This document shows, piece by piece, positions 6,934 to 15,146 of a DNA stretch of 23,319 nt (positions within the stretch are counted from its first letter, which is position 1; each line of letters starts with the position of its first letter). The stretch is from a virus. The notes under the pieces are model-generated. The model saw only the letters and a list, made by a program, of their open reading frames with translations. It had not been told where the DNA came from and searched no databases. A program made the translations under genes and the position numbers. The stretch spans positions 1 to 23,319 of the IMG/VR virus record IMGVR_UViG_3300026077_000027. One strand, given 5' to 3'.

Positions 6934-8595
6934 ATGGTTGATATTAAAGTATCTGCAGAACTCATGGGTTACACCATGGAAGAACAGATGACAATCCTAA
7001 AGCACGTTGATAGAGAGTCAGCAGCTCCCTCAAAACGTATGCAGGAGACAGTTGATAAGATCACTAAGATCATTGACGAGTCACCTATCCAAGAAGTCTT
7101 CGAAGGGTATGGTGGGTTTCCGATAGAGAAGGAAGCGATCAATAAGAGTAAACGCAAGTCACCTGATGACCGTAACATAGGTAGAGTAATCTCACCTGGT
7201 GGACAGTCTATGGTTATTACTGGTCGTAAAAGTGATGGTCGTTACATTGTAGTAGGTAAGAAAGGAGAGAAGACTGCTAAGTATGCAGAGGATATTGGTG
7301 TCCAAGAGTCTATTGATATTGAGGACTTACATCAGTCTATGTTAGAAGCTATGACTGTTACTAACGCTGATAAGAAGGGCAACACACCTGCATGGCAGAA
7401 CTATAAGAAAGGCATGAAGAACAAGCAAGGCAAGCCAGTATATAAGGCTGCTGATCATGTCAAAGAAGATACCATTAATGAGATTTCTGCTGACCTCGCA
7501 CTGAAAGCATCTAAGAAAGCAGATGTAGAGAGAGGAAAGGCAGCAGCAGCAGGTGATAAAGAGAAGGCAAAGTCTAAAGCAGGACAAGCATCTCGTTTAT
7601 ATGCTGCACAGAAAAAGAAAAGACTTGGTGAAGAGACTATCGATGATCTTATAGAGAGATTCATCGACCTAGATGATGATTACATAGATGAAATTAGTTT
7701 CGAAGACCTCGAAGCGATGTGTATAGAAGCATTAGAAGAGTTAGATGAAGTTTCACTTAATGAAGCACTCGAAGCCATCGATGGTATAGAGTTGTTGACA
7801 GAAGCACCATCAAAGCATTCTGCAATGCCTAATATTGCTGTACAAGCACCCCAGAAAAAACCTCAGAGAGATGCAGGTGCATTAGCTCGTAAGAAATTAC
7901 AGTCTAAGTCAGCTGACTCTGGTCCTTCTCGTTCAGATAAGGTTAAGTCAGCACTTAAGAGTGCTGGTTCTGCTGTCAAGAAGGGGTTAAGTAAGGCAGG
8001 GTCAGCTGCAGGTAATGTTGCTAAGAAGGTACCATACAAAGCAGGTCAAGCCGCAGGTCATGCAAAAAATGTTGCTGATAAGGTAGGTAGTGCTGCTAAG
8101 AAGGTAGGAAGTGCTTTAAGTAAGGCAGGGTCAGACGCTAAGGCAGGGTATGCATCAACTCGCAAGAAGCCAGGCGTATCAGATTCAGCTAGACCTGATA
8201 AGAAACCAGGTGTATCAGATTCAGCTAAACCTAAGTCTAGTGCAGGTGGTGGAAGTTCTACTGGTTCAGGAGGAAGAGGACAAATCAAACAGTCCTTCTC
8301 TAAGAACAATTCATCTTCATCATCAAGTTCATCATCATCATCAAGTCCAACAAGTAGTTCATCATCAAGTAGTTCCTCAGGATCAAAACCAGCAGGATCA
8401 CCAGCAGGAGGATCAAAACCTGCAGGATCACCAGCAGGAGGATCAAAACCATCAGGAGGTGGTATTGGTGGTAAGCTAAAGCGTGGTATCAAAAAGGTAG
8501 TTGGCAAAGTGGCTCGTGGTGTCTCCAGTGGAGCAGACCGTGTTGCAAATCGCATGGGTGAGAGTTATGATTGGCGTAAAGAGTTGGGGATTTAG
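6934..8595 (+). CDS. Long low-complexity basic protein with Lys/Ala and Ser repeats
   Basis: A 553-residue protein of unknown function. In order: an ordered N-terminal part (1-180), a Lys/Ala stretch (about 185-225), an acidic region with many Asp/Glu/Leu (about 228-290), a histone-H1-like Lys/Ala/Gly region with KSAGSAVKKGLSKAGSAAG (about 325-410), two KKPGVSDSA-type 12-residue repeats (411-434), a poly-Ser tract (460-482), two GSKPAGSPAG repeats plus a partial third (483-507), and a basic tail ending SYDWRKELGI. The layout suggests a DNA- or scaffold-associated virion or head-core protein; this is inference. The C-terminal SYDWR signature recalls other cyanophage proteins. No Walker, protease or membrane motifs are visible. 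Confidence 0.65.
   Translation: MVDIKVSAELMGYTMEEQMTILKHVDRESAAPSKRMQETVDKITKIIDESPIQEVFEGYGGFPIEKEAINKSKRKSPDDRNIGRVISPGGQSMVITGRKSDGRYIVVGKKGEKTAKYAEDIGVQESIDIEDLHQSMLEAMTVTNADKKGNTPAWQNYKKGMKNKQGKPVYKAADHVKEDTINEISADLALKASKKADVERGKAAAAGDKEKAKSKAGQASRLYAAQKKKRLGEETIDDLIERFIDLDDDYIDEISFEDLEAMCIEALEELDEVSLNEALEAIDGIELLTEAPSKHSAMPNIAVQAPQKKPQRDAGALARKKLQSKSADSGPSRSDKVKSALKSAGSAVKKGLSKAGSAAGNVAKKVPYKAGQAAGHAKNVADKVGSAAKKVGSALSKAGSDAKAGYASTRKKPGVSDSARPDKKPGVSDSAKPKSSAGGGSSTGSGGRGQIKQSFSKNNSSSSSSSSSSSSPTSSSSSSSSSGSKPAGSPAGGSKPAGSPAGGSKPSGGGIGGKLKRGIKKVVGKVARGVSSGADRVANRMGESYDWRKELGI
8164..8235 (+). repeat. 36-bp tandem repeat, two copies, in coding sequence
   Basis: Two imperfect 36-nt copies (8164-8199 and 8200-8235) encode KKPGVSDSARPD and KKPGVSDSAKPK. 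They differ mostly at third codon positions, so the duplication has diverged under amino-acid constraint. Confidence 0.75.
8311..8457 (+). repeat. Ser-codon tract followed by 30-bp tandem repeats
   Basis: 8311-8379 is almost entirely TCA/AGT serine codons. It is followed by two near-identical 30-nt units (8380-8409 and 8410-8439, encoding GSKPAGSPAG) and a partial third (8440-8457). The high identity points to recent slippage-type expansion. Confidence 0.8.
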
Positions 8596-8597
8596 TA

Positions 8598-9098
8598 ATG
8601 ACATCCAAAGCACAACAAACATTATTACATAAGAATGATAGACGTGACAAAGACAGTCAACATCCCATCATGAAGGGTGGGACCAAAGTAAAGAAAGGTA
8701 TCACGATTAATCCAAAGAAGGAGGATCTTATGTCAGAGAAATTAGATCCCGTCGGTAAAGAGGATTCAGACATCAACAACGACGGTAAAGCAAACCGCAA
8801 AGATGACAAGTACCTAAAGTATAGAAGGAAGGTACGCTCTTCAGTCATCAAGCGAAGAGATCATTTACAAAAAGAAGCACTACAACTAGCAAAGTCTGGT
8901 GTCCCTGATGGGTATGATGCTAGAGTAGATATAGAAATAGAAGAAATAGAAGAGGTAGCCGTAACAGGTGCTGCTCTTCCTGCATCTGTAGGTTCTACTG
9001 CTCACAGTAAGACAGATAAAGCAAAAGAGAATCTCAAGAAGAAGATGCTCCAAGCAACTGCTGAGTATGATAAGAAGAAGAAGGAGGGAAGACGATGA
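8598..9098 (+). CDS. Basic protein with EF-hand/dockerin-like calcium loop
   Basis: A 166-residue protein. Residues 58-69 (DINNDGKANRKD) match the calcium loop DxNxDGxxxxxD, followed by the basic helix KYLKYRRKVRSSVIKRRD. The rest is a Lys-rich N-terminus, an acidic IEIEEIEEV stretch (about 115) and a Lys-rich C-terminus. I recall the same DxNxDGK...YLxxRR unit from other marine T4-like phage proteins, where it has no assigned role. An internal in-frame ATG at 8730 (M45) follows a full AAGGAGG (8718-8724), so a 122-residue short form starting MSEKLDPVGK is likely. It sits 2 nt after the previous gene and overlaps the next by 4 nt. Confidence 0.65.
   Translation: MTSKAQQTLLHKNDRRDKDSQHPIMKGGTKVKKGITINPKKEDLMSEKLDPVGKEDSDINNDGKANRKDDKYLKYRRKVRSSVIKRRDHLQKEALQLAKSGVPDGYDARVDIEIEEIEEVAVTGAALPASVGSTAHSKTDKAKENLKKKMLQATAEYDKKKKEGRR
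8718..8732 (+). promoter_or_regulatory. Strong internal ribosome-binding site and ATG
   Basis: AAGGAGG (8718-8724) lies 5 nt before ATG 8730, in frame with the gene starting at 8598. It is among the strongest Shine-Dalgarno matches in the window, stronger than anything before ATG 8598. Confidence 0.6.
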
Positions 9099-9334
9099 AA
9101 CTCCTGGAGTGGGATAACTCTGAACAAGCAGCCAAACTCAAGCGTTATGATGCAGAGAAGGTCAAGGCTAAAGAAACTTTGTACAAGTCTAAGCATGGAC
9201 CTAAAAGGTACAAGGAATTTATGAAGAAGGATGCTGAGGCTAAGGATAAACCTATCAAGAACCCTAAAGGTGTGAGAGCATTACATAAAGGTAAGTGGGG
9301 TTACATGAAGAATAGGAAGTTTACTTCAGACTAA
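9095..9334 (+). CDS. Small basic protein of unknown function
   Basis: A 79-residue, strongly Lys-rich protein (MKLLEWDNSEQAAKLKRYDA..., ending YMKNRKFTSD), predicted helical at the N-terminus. ATG 9095 overlaps the previous stop (ATGA), and its stop overlaps the next start (TAATG), so it is translated in series with its neighbours. No recognised domain; the charge would suit nucleic-acid binding or head packaging. Confidence 0.6.
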   Translation: MKLLEWDNSEQAAKLKRYDAEKVKAKETLYKSKHGPKRYKEFMKKDAEAKDKPIKNPKGVRALHKGKWGYMKNRKFTSD

Positions 9335-9549
9335 TGCCCAAGAAACCATTACATAGATTGCCACTGGACAGTTGGTTCGATGATGTTCCTCATCCCTATG
9401 ATACATGGCCAGTAGCAAAAGATTTAGACTTGGATGAACATATACCATACCCTTATGATGGGGTTGTAGAAGAAACTATACATGAGAAGATGTATAGATT
9501 GGCAACCAAGAATAATAGAATAGGTGGGTCGGAAGCATATATAGAATAG
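9334..9549 (+). CDS. Small protein of unknown function
   Basis: A 71-residue acidic protein (MPKKPLHRLPLDSWFDDVPH...) with two related segments, DDVPHPYDTWPVAKDLDLDE and HIPYPYDGVVEE, both holding a P-[HY]-PYD core. Its start overlaps the preceding stop (TAATG). No known family recognised. Confidence 0.55.
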   Translation: MPKKPLHRLPLDSWFDDVPHPYDTWPVAKDLDLDEHIPYPYDGVVEETIHEKMYRLATKNNRIGGSEAYIE

Positions 9550-9565
9550 TTAATAATTTTGTATC

Positions 9566-9760
9566 ATGTTATCTTTTTTACTCCCACTAGCATCAAAAAT
9601 CATTTCAGATGCTGTAGATAAGATCCCCGAAGACGCAGAGCTCGGTGAGAAACTTATAGATATATGCCTTAAGATCATTGGTAAAGCAGTCAAACTTACA
9701 AAGACTGATGCTGATGATAAGTTGTTTGCTCAAGTAGAGAAAGCAATCAAGGCTCGTTAA
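9566..9760 (+). CDS. Small helical protein conserved in cyanophages
   Basis: A 64-residue protein with a hydrophobic N-terminal helix (MLSFLLPLASKIISDAV) and a second amphipathic helix KLIDICLKIIGKAVKLTKT. From memory, near-identical short proteins occur in other T4-like cyanophages just ahead of structural genes. The hydrophobic start could insert in a membrane or be buried. No Shine-Dalgarno is seen before ATG 9566. Confidence 0.6.
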   Translation: MLSFLLPLASKIISDAVDKIPEDAELGEKLIDICLKIIGKAVKLTKTDADDKLFAQVEKAIKAR

Positions 9761-9762
9761 AT

Positions 9763-9770
9763 TATAAATA
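9763..9770 (+). promoter_or_regulatory. T4-type late promoter box TATAAATA
   Basis: An exact TATAAATA in the intergenic gap, 37 nt before the start of the probable virion protein gene. It is the full T4 late -10 consensus and the best late promoter candidate in the window. Confidence 0.65.
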
Positions 9771-9807
9771 AATAATAGGATACCAACAACTTTTCAGAGG
9801 AATTACA

Positions 9808-10632
9808 ATGTCTGTCGTAGGAAAAATAGACGCAGCTGCATTCTCTAACACAATTGGAGTCACTAATGGTGATGCTACTGTGTCTAAGAATGCGGGAGAT
9901 GAAGTTACTGTGGGTGACGTGCTAGAGATTAGTAGCGTTGCATATATTGTTAAGCAAGTAACAAGTACAACTGCAATCGAACTGCATAAGAACTATGCAG
10001 GATCAACAGCAACTGTTGCTGCTGCTAGTGTAATTAAAAGGACACCGCCAAAGGCAGTGGCTGAGTACGTTATACTTGGAGGAGACTCTAACTCATATGA
10101 ATTAGTGTTTGTAGATACAACTGAAGATAGCATCGCATCTAACAAGACTCGTGGCATCTCAGGACCAGGTTGGTGGCAGTATCGTACATACCAAACACAC
10201 AATGGTGACACCAAGCATAAAGCTGAGTGCATCGTACCTCTTAAAGTTGCAGTTGGAACTTCTGGTGACCAAGCAGACGAGACAGTCGTTGCTGACGTAC
10301 TTGAGACAATTACTGTTGGTACACAACCTGCTAACTCCACCTCATCTTCTGGTGCTGGAACATTCGTTGCTGCATTTACAGTCGATCAGTCTGGTACTAA
10401 GCAGTACAAGTGGCAGAGACAGACAGCTACCGCTACTACACGTTGGGTTGACATCACTGCTAACCTTGACACTGGTATCACATACGCTGACTTCACTACT
10501 GCAACACTTGCATACAGTAGTCTCGGTGGTACTACACTCAACGGTTACAAGTATCGTTGCGTACTTAACACCAGCAAGGGTGCTGAACAGAAGTACACCA
10601 ATGGTGCTGCTACACTAACATTTGGTAGCTAA
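9808..10632 (+). CDS. Probable virion structural protein with Ig-like C-terminal domain
   Basis: A 274-residue protein. The N-terminal domain (about 1-85: GVTNGDATVSKNAGDEVTVG..., STTAIELHKNYAG) and the central GPGWWQYRTYQTHNGDTKHKAE segment resemble abundant structural proteins of T4-like cyanophages as I remember them. Residues about 165-274 read as an Ig-like beta-sandwich (KQYKWQRQTA, WVDITANLDTGITYADF, LNGYKYRCVLN), a fold often displayed on phage capsids or tails. AGAGG lies about 11 nt before ATG 9808, and a full late promoter box sits 37 nt upstream, fitting late, high expression. Position in the particle is not determinable. Confidence 0.7.
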   Translation: MSVVGKIDAAAFSNTIGVTNGDATVSKNAGDEVTVGDVLEISSVAYIVKQVTSTTAIELHKNYAGSTATVAAASVIKRTPPKAVAEYVILGGDSNSYELVFVDTTEDSIASNKTRGISGPGWWQYRTYQTHNGDTKHKAECIVPLKVAVGTSGDQADETVVADVLETITVGTQPANSTSSSGAGTFVAAFTVDQSGTKQYKWQRQTATATTRWVDITANLDTGITYADFTTATLAYSSLGGTTLNGYKYRCVLNTSKGAEQKYTNGAATLTFGS

Positions 10633-10635
10633 ATA
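10629..10635 (+). promoter_or_regulatory. Late promoter-like box CTAAATA
   Basis: CTAAATA overlaps the stop codon of the virion protein gene and ends 22 nt before ATG 10658. Position-supported candidate only. Confidence 0.4.
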
Positions 10636-10657
10636 AAACTGATCCGTTATTATGTAA

Positions 10658-11029
10658 ATGAGATTTGATCATCTAGATGAAAAGAATCACTTGATGTTCG
10701 CAATAAAATATTATGAGAACCCACAGTCTGTGACTGTGGATGACTTCCTAGAAGATATGAAAAAGTTTAAGTACCTTAAACGGTTACTTAAACGTTATCT
10801 TAAGACAGGAGTATTGCGAACGACTTTGATTCTGAATCACCTTATAGTATTGTTTAATGTTTTTGGTGAAGGTACATTACCCTTGTTGATGTACAAACTT
10901 GAGGAAGAATACTATTCATCCGTCAAGACTTTCTTAATATATCTGAGCAGGTACCCTGAGGATGACCATGGGGTTCTTAAAGATGTACCATTAGACCAAT
11001 CTATTGCAAACACACTAAGAGAACTGTGA
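10658..11029 (+). CDS. Conserved T4-like phage protein of unknown function
   Basis: A 123-residue protein (MRFDHLDEKNHLMFAIKYYE..., VLFNVFGEGTLPLLMYKLEEE), mostly helical. The FAIKYYENPQ start, the KFKYLKRLLKRYLKTG basic stretch and the NHLIVLFNVFG core are features I recall from a widespread small T4-superfamily protein without known function. A late-type box precedes it, and its stop overlaps the next start (GTGA). Confidence 0.7.
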   Translation: MRFDHLDEKNHLMFAIKYYENPQSVTVDDFLEDMKKFKYLKRLLKRYLKTGVLRTTLILNHLIVLFNVFGEGTLPLLMYKLEEEYYSSVKTFLIYLSRYPEDDHGVLKDVPLDQSIANTLREL

Positions 11030-11442
11030 TAAACGAAGATGCCCCAACAATGAGTGCAGGTACTGGAGGATTCAGTGGATCCGCTAATGCCAGTGGTCCT
11101 GTGGCGGGATTTGATCCTATGCTAGGGTCTAACAAGGAAAAGAAACCTAAACTTACGAAGAAGAAACCAAAGAAGCGTAAGTATACATGTGAAGGACTTG
11201 TGGTAGGACATGTCACTCCTAAATCAGAGAAGGAGAATGACAAGTACCTGCCTTTTAAGATATGCTATGATGGTGCACAAGAATATGTACTGTATGGTAA
11301 GTCAGAAGCAGATATTAAGATACAACTCAGAAAGATCTACAGACCTGAGAATCATAAGAAGATATATGTGAAGCGTTTGTATCCCAATCAGGTGATCAAG
11401 TTTTACTATGATGCGAGGATGAGAGCACTGCAAAATCAATGA
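11026..11442 (+). CDS. Conserved phage protein of unknown function, GTG start
   Basis: A 138-residue protein. GTG 11026 overlaps the previous TGA; AAGAG lies upstream. The N-terminus (INEDAPTMSAGTGGFSGS) is a flexible Gly/Ser/Ala leader of a type often seen on T4-like cyanophage proteins, followed by a very basic segment (KPKLTKKKPKKRKYTC) and an ordered C-terminal domain (about 60-138, with FKICYDGAQEYVLYG and IYVKRLYPNQVIKFYYDARM). No catalytic motif is seen. It is coupled to the coiled-coil gene downstream by ATGA. Confidence 0.6.
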   Translation: MINEDAPTMSAGTGGFSGSANASGPVAGFDPMLGSNKEKKPKLTKKKPKKRKYTCEGLVVGHVTPKSEKENDKYLPFKICYDGAQEYVLYGKSEADIKIQLRKIYRPENHKKIYVKRLYPNQVIKFYYDARMRALQNQ

Positions 11443-11840
11443 GTGAGATCAATGGTGCTATATTGGAACGACTGGAACGAGTGGTCGATAAACTCTCAGA
11501 GAACTCATCCAAGATGGGTGAGTTACTTGCTGTTCATAATGAGAAACTAGATAAGCAAGATAGAATTGATGCTGTACTCTTCGAGAAGATAGAGTCAGTA
11601 CATAGAGAGGTCAATAGGAGATCAGATGAGATCAAGAAGGGATGCGAGAGGGACATCAGAAAAGTCGATGACCGTCTTAGAGTCATGGAAAAGAAAATGT
11701 GGACTATTTTTGGTGCTCTGTCTGTTATATCTTTCCTCGTTAGTCCAGTCGGACAGAAAATGATCCGTCCACTCTTGACAAATGGAACAGAAGTAAGTAT
11801 ACTTCCTGTATCCACTAGCACAATGTATGAGCACAGTTGA
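11439..11840 (+). CDS. Coiled-coil protein with C-terminal membrane segment
   Basis: A 133-residue protein. Residues 5-85 form a long charged coiled coil (ILERLERVVDKLSEN..., IRKVDDRLRVMEKK). Residues 87-103 (MWTIFGALSVISFLVSP) are one membrane-spanning segment, followed by a short tail. The coil-then-anchor layout resembles XhlA-type holin-associated proteins, so a lysis or membrane role is possible but unproven. Its 3' end carries a consensus sigma70-type promoter (11775-11803) for the primase-nrd operon, and its stop lies 14 nt inside the primase gene. Confidence 0.6.
   Translation: MSEINGAILERLERVVDKLSENSSKMGELLAVHNEKLDKQDRIDAVLFEKIESVHREVNRRSDEIKKGCERDIRKVDDRLRVMEKKMWTIFGALSVISFLVSPVGQKMIRPLLTNGTEVSILPVSTSTMYEHS
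11775..11803 (+). promoter_or_regulatory. Sigma70-type promoter for the primase-nrdA-ho1-nrdB unit
   Basis: TTGACA (11775-11780), a 17-bp spacer, then TATACT (11798-11803), predicting a start near 11810 and a ~17-nt leader before ATG 11827. It lies inside the end of the preceding gene. Same boxes and spacing as at 22596. Confidence 0.7.
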
Positions 11841-12813
11841 CGACCTCTATATCAATAGGTTGTCCATTAGACTAGAAAAATTTAAGAGAGTAAAACCTCA
11901 CCTTTACAACTTCCGTTGCCCCTTCTGTGGAGATTCCCAGAAGAATAAAAATAAGGCACGGGGGTATTTTTTTCATGTCTCTGGTCGCATGGTATACAAA
12001 TGCCACAACTGTGGTGTTGGGAAGACTACTGCGAACTTTCTGAAAGACTTTGCTCCTGATTTGTATAGTGAATACCAGTTAGAAAAGTATCGTATGAACG
12101 CTACTGGTAAGGGTACAACGGTGGAGAAATTTACTATCCCTGACAGTACACCAAAGTTTAAAAAACCTGACGATCTCAAATGTATTTCTGATCTAAATAA
12201 AGAACACCCTGCTAAGAAATATCTTCTCGATAGGAAGGTTCCAGAGGATAAACTCTCTAGAATATTCTACGTTGAGAAGTTTAAAACGTGGGTCAACACA
12301 AAGAAGAAAACATTTGACAGTCTACAGAATGATCAACCCAGAATTATTATCCCACTCATTCGTGCAGATGGTACATGGTTTGGCATTCAGGGTAGATCTT
12401 TGGCAAAGTATACAACGTTACGATACATTACAGTAATGTTCGAAGAGCATCAAAAGGTCTTCGGTCTTGATTCTATTAACAAAAATGAAACAGTTTATGT
12501 CACAGAAGGACCCCTGGACTCCCTCTTTATGGACAATGCTATTGCCATGTGCGGTGCCGATGTTGACCTTACTAATTGGGACTATGATTTTGTGTATGTT
12601 TACGACAACGAACCAAGAAACAAACAAATCATTGACCGCATGGACAAATCCATTAGTGAGCAGGACAATGTTGTGATTTGGCCAAAAAACGTCAAAGAAA
12701 AAGACATTAATGATATGGTATTGGCAGGACTTGATCCTTCTGCTATAATAAAATCCAATACATTTAATGGTTTGGAAGCAAAACTAAAATTTACCGACTG
12801 GAAACGAGTATGA
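11827..12813 (+). CDS. gp61: DNA primase, T4 gp61 type
   Basis: A 328-residue primase that makes RNA primers for lagging-strand synthesis with helicase gp41. The N-terminal zinc-binding module has C31-P-F-C34 and C59-H-N-C62. The TOPRIM catalytic domain shows the VTEGPLDS motif with E227 and the acidic VYDNE motif at 260-262. Length is close to T4 gp61 (342). ATG 11827 lies ~17 nt after the predicted start site of the promoter at 11798; ATG 11823 is in another frame. It overlaps nrdA by 4 nt, so priming and dNTP production are co-expressed. Confidence 0.92.
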   Translation: MSTVDDLYINRLSIRLEKFKRVKPHLYNFRCPFCGDSQKNKNKARGYFFHVSGRMVYKCHNCGVGKTTANFLKDFAPDLYSEYQLEKYRMNATGKGTTVEKFTIPDSTPKFKKPDDLKCISDLNKEHPAKKYLLDRKVPEDKLSRIFYVEKFKTWVNTKKKTFDSLQNDQPRIIIPLIRADGTWFGIQGRSLAKYTTLRYITVMFEEHQKVFGLDSINKNETVYVTEGPLDSLFMDNAIAMCGADVDLTNWDYDFVYVYDNEPRNKQIIDRMDKSISEQDNVVIWPKNVKEKDINDMVLAGLDPSAIIKSNTFNGLEAKLKFTDWKRV

Positions 12814-15146
12814 TTAGCGTAGTTAAACGTAATGGTGTGGTCGAACCCCTTAACCTCGACAAACTTCACCGCATGGTGGAGTTCGCATGTGATGGACTGG
12901 CAGGAGTATCCGAGTCAGCAGTGGAAATGAATTCTAATTTACAATTCCATGATGGCATTGCCACAAGTGATGTGCAGGAGATCCTTATCAAGTCTGCTAA
13001 CGATTTAATTACATTAGAAGCACCTAACTATCAGTACGTTGCTGCTCGTTTGCTTTTATTCTCTTATAGGAAGTCTGTATATAAAGGACATCCAGACAAC
13101 CCACCTCCATTACATGCCCATATTAAGGAGTGTATTGGTAAGGGTGTATATGATCCTGACCTAATCAAGAAGTATTCAGAAGAAGAGTGGTCAGAACTTC
13201 ACGACTTTATCGACTGGGATCGTGACTATCTCTTCACATATGCAGGTTTACGTCAGGTCGTAGATAAATATCTTGTACAAGATCGCAGCACTGGAGAGGT
13301 TTTTGAGACACCTCAACAGATGTACATGTTAATTGCTGCAACTCTATTCGCACAGTACCCACAAGAAACGAGGTTAGATTATGTCAAACGATACTACAAC
13401 GCAATCTCAAAGCACAGAATCAACATCCCAACCCCCGTCATGGCGGGAGTCAGAACACCCATTCGTCAATTTGCATCTTGTGTTCTGGTTGATATTGATG
13501 ACACCCTCGATAGTATCTTTAGCAGTGATATGGCTATTGGCAAATATGTCGCACAAAGGGCTGGTATCGGTATTAACGCAGGTAGAATCAGGGGAATCAA
13601 TTCTAAAATCAGGGGTGGAGAAGTTCAGCACACAGGTGTGGTCCCCTTCCTTAAAAAATTTGAGTCAACTGTCAGATGCTGTACGCAAAACGGTATTAGA
13701 GGAGGATCAGCTACTGTCCACTTTCCTATCTGGCATCAAGAAATCCAAGACATCATCGTCCTCAAAAACAACAAAGGAACCGAAGACAACAGAGTCAGAA
13801 AGTTAGATTACTCTATTCAGATTAGTAAACTATTTTATGAACGTTTTATCAAAAATCAGGACATCTCGCTTTTTTCCCCTCATGATGTTCCTTCTTTGTA
13901 TGAGAGTTTTGGGACCGACTCTTTTGATAGTTTATACTGCTCATATGAGTCAGACCAATCAGTCCCAAGAACAACAGTCAACGCTAAAGAATTAATACTA
14001 GACATCCTTAAGGAGAGAGCAGAGACTGGTCGTATATACATTATGAATATCGACCACTGCAATACTCATAGTTCATTTAAGGACAAGGTTAACATGAGTA
14101 ACCTATGTCAAGAGATCACACTACCAACAGATCCTATCAATCACATAGATGATGAGGGTGGTGAGATAGCATTGTGTATTCTATCTGCTATCAACGTAGG
14201 TAAGATCACACAGGCAGATCAGATGGAGGAACTATGTGACCTTGCAGTTCGTGGACTGGAAGAACTAATTGACTATCAGAACTATCCAGTCAGAGCAGCA
14301 GAACGTAGTACTTTAGCACGCAGGTCATTAGGTATAGGTTACATTGGACTAGCACATTATCTTGCTAAGAATGGTGTTAATTATTCTGACCCTGCTGCAT
14401 GGCAGATGGTACATGATCTAACAGAATCATTCCAATACTATCTTCTCAAGGCATCTAATCAGTTAGCAATCGAGAGAGGAGCATGTGATGGATTTGTACA
14501 TACTAAGTATGCTGATGGAATACTACCTATCGATACATATAAGAAGGATGTAGATTCTATTGTACCTAATAATCTGAAACATGATTGGGATAGTCTTAGG
14601 TCATCTATCAAGGAGCACGGTCTCAGGAACAGCACTCTGTCCGCACAGATGCCTTCGGAGAGCAGTTCCGTTGTGTCAAATGCAACCAATGGAATCGAAC
14701 CACCTAGAGACTACTTGTCCATTAAGAAATCAAAGAAAGGACCACTTAAGCAGATTGTTCCATCGTATAATACCCTAAAGAATAACTACACGTTACTCTG
14801 GGACATGGAGGACAACACTGGATACATTAACGTGGTAGCAGTGATGCAGAAGTTCTTTGACCAAGCGATCAGTGGTAACTGGTCATACAATCCAGAGAAC
14901 TATCCAGATAATGAAGTACCTATATCACAGATGGCAAGTGACTTACTCACTACCTACAAACTAGGGTGGAAGACATCTTATTATCAGAATACATATGATG
15001 CTAAGAAAGATGTTGATGAACCTGCACATTCTATAGGATGGAAAGATGAACAACCACATGAGGACAATGAAGGCATGTATCTAAATAACTTAGTTGATGA
15101 ATTACTGACTGCAGATGAGTCAGAATGTGAGGCATGTAATGTTTAG
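12810..15146 (+). CDS. nrdA: Ribonucleoside-diphosphate reductase, large subunit (class I)
   Basis: A 778-residue alpha subunit that reduces NDPs to dNDPs. An ATP-cone occupies about residues 1-95 (VVKRNGVVEPLNLDKL). The active site is complete: redox pair C224 (FASCVLVDIDD) and C456 (IALCILSAIN), N431/C433/E435 in SNLCQEI (E. coli N437/C439/E441), and radical-transfer tyrosines Y724-Y725 in KTSYYQNT. The C-terminal CxxC pair (ECEACNV) can be re-reduced by thioredoxin or glutaredoxin. No intron or inserted endonuclease is seen. ATG 12810 overlaps the primase stop. The beta subunit is not adjacent: a heme oxygenase gene sits between nrdA and nrdB. Confidence 0.96.
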   Translation: MISVVKRNGVVEPLNLDKLHRMVEFACDGLAGVSESAVEMNSNLQFHDGIATSDVQEILIKSANDLITLEAPNYQYVAARLLLFSYRKSVYKGHPDNPPPLHAHIKECIGKGVYDPDLIKKYSEEEWSELHDFIDWDRDYLFTYAGLRQVVDKYLVQDRSTGEVFETPQQMYMLIAATLFAQYPQETRLDYVKRYYNAISKHRINIPTPVMAGVRTPIRQFASCVLVDIDDTLDSIFSSDMAIGKYVAQRAGIGINAGRIRGINSKIRGGEVQHTGVVPFLKKFESTVRCCTQNGIRGGSATVHFPIWHQEIQDIIVLKNNKGTEDNRVRKLDYSIQISKLFYERFIKNQDISLFSPHDVPSLYESFGTDSFDSLYCSYESDQSVPRTTVNAKELILDILKERAETGRIYIMNIDHCNTHSSFKDKVNMSNLCQEITLPTDPINHIDDEGGEIALCILSAINVGKITQADQMEELCDLAVRGLEELIDYQNYPVRAAERSTLARRSLGIGYIGLAHYLAKNGVNYSDPAAWQMVHDLTESFQYYLLKASNQLAIERGACDGFVHTKYADGILPIDTYKKDVDSIVPNNLKHDWDSLRSSIKEHGLRNSTLSAQMPSESSSVVSNATNGIEPPRDYLSIKKSKKGPLKQIVPSYNTLKNNYTLLWDMEDNTGYINVVAVMQKFFDQAISGNWSYNPENYPDNEVPISQMASDLLTTYKLGWKTSYYQNTYDAKKDVDEPAHSIGWKDEQPHEDNEGMYLNNLVDELLTADESECEACNV

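Noticed and set aside
8058-8555. 165-residue open frame on the minus strand, Pro/Asp-rich
   Set aside because: It is the mirror of the Ser/Lys/Gly/Pro repeats of the plus-strand gene at 6934; repeat codons keep the antisense frame open. No other minus-strand gene exists here.
10151-10618. 155-residue plus-strand frame and a 115-residue minus frame (9993-10340) inside the virion protein gene
   Set aside because: Leu/Thr/Ser-rich shadows; the 9808 frame has promoter, ribosome-binding site and Ig-like sequence.
12193-12199. CTAAATA boxes inside genes (also 5569-5575 and 16864-16870)
   Set aside because: They encode Leu-Asn/Leu-Lys-type codons within ordered proteins with no gene start nearby; the 7-mer is frequent by chance in this base composition.
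13381-13806. 141-residue plus-strand open frame inside nrdA
   Set aside because: Ser/Thr-rich shadow of a frame with all class I reductase catalytic residues intact.
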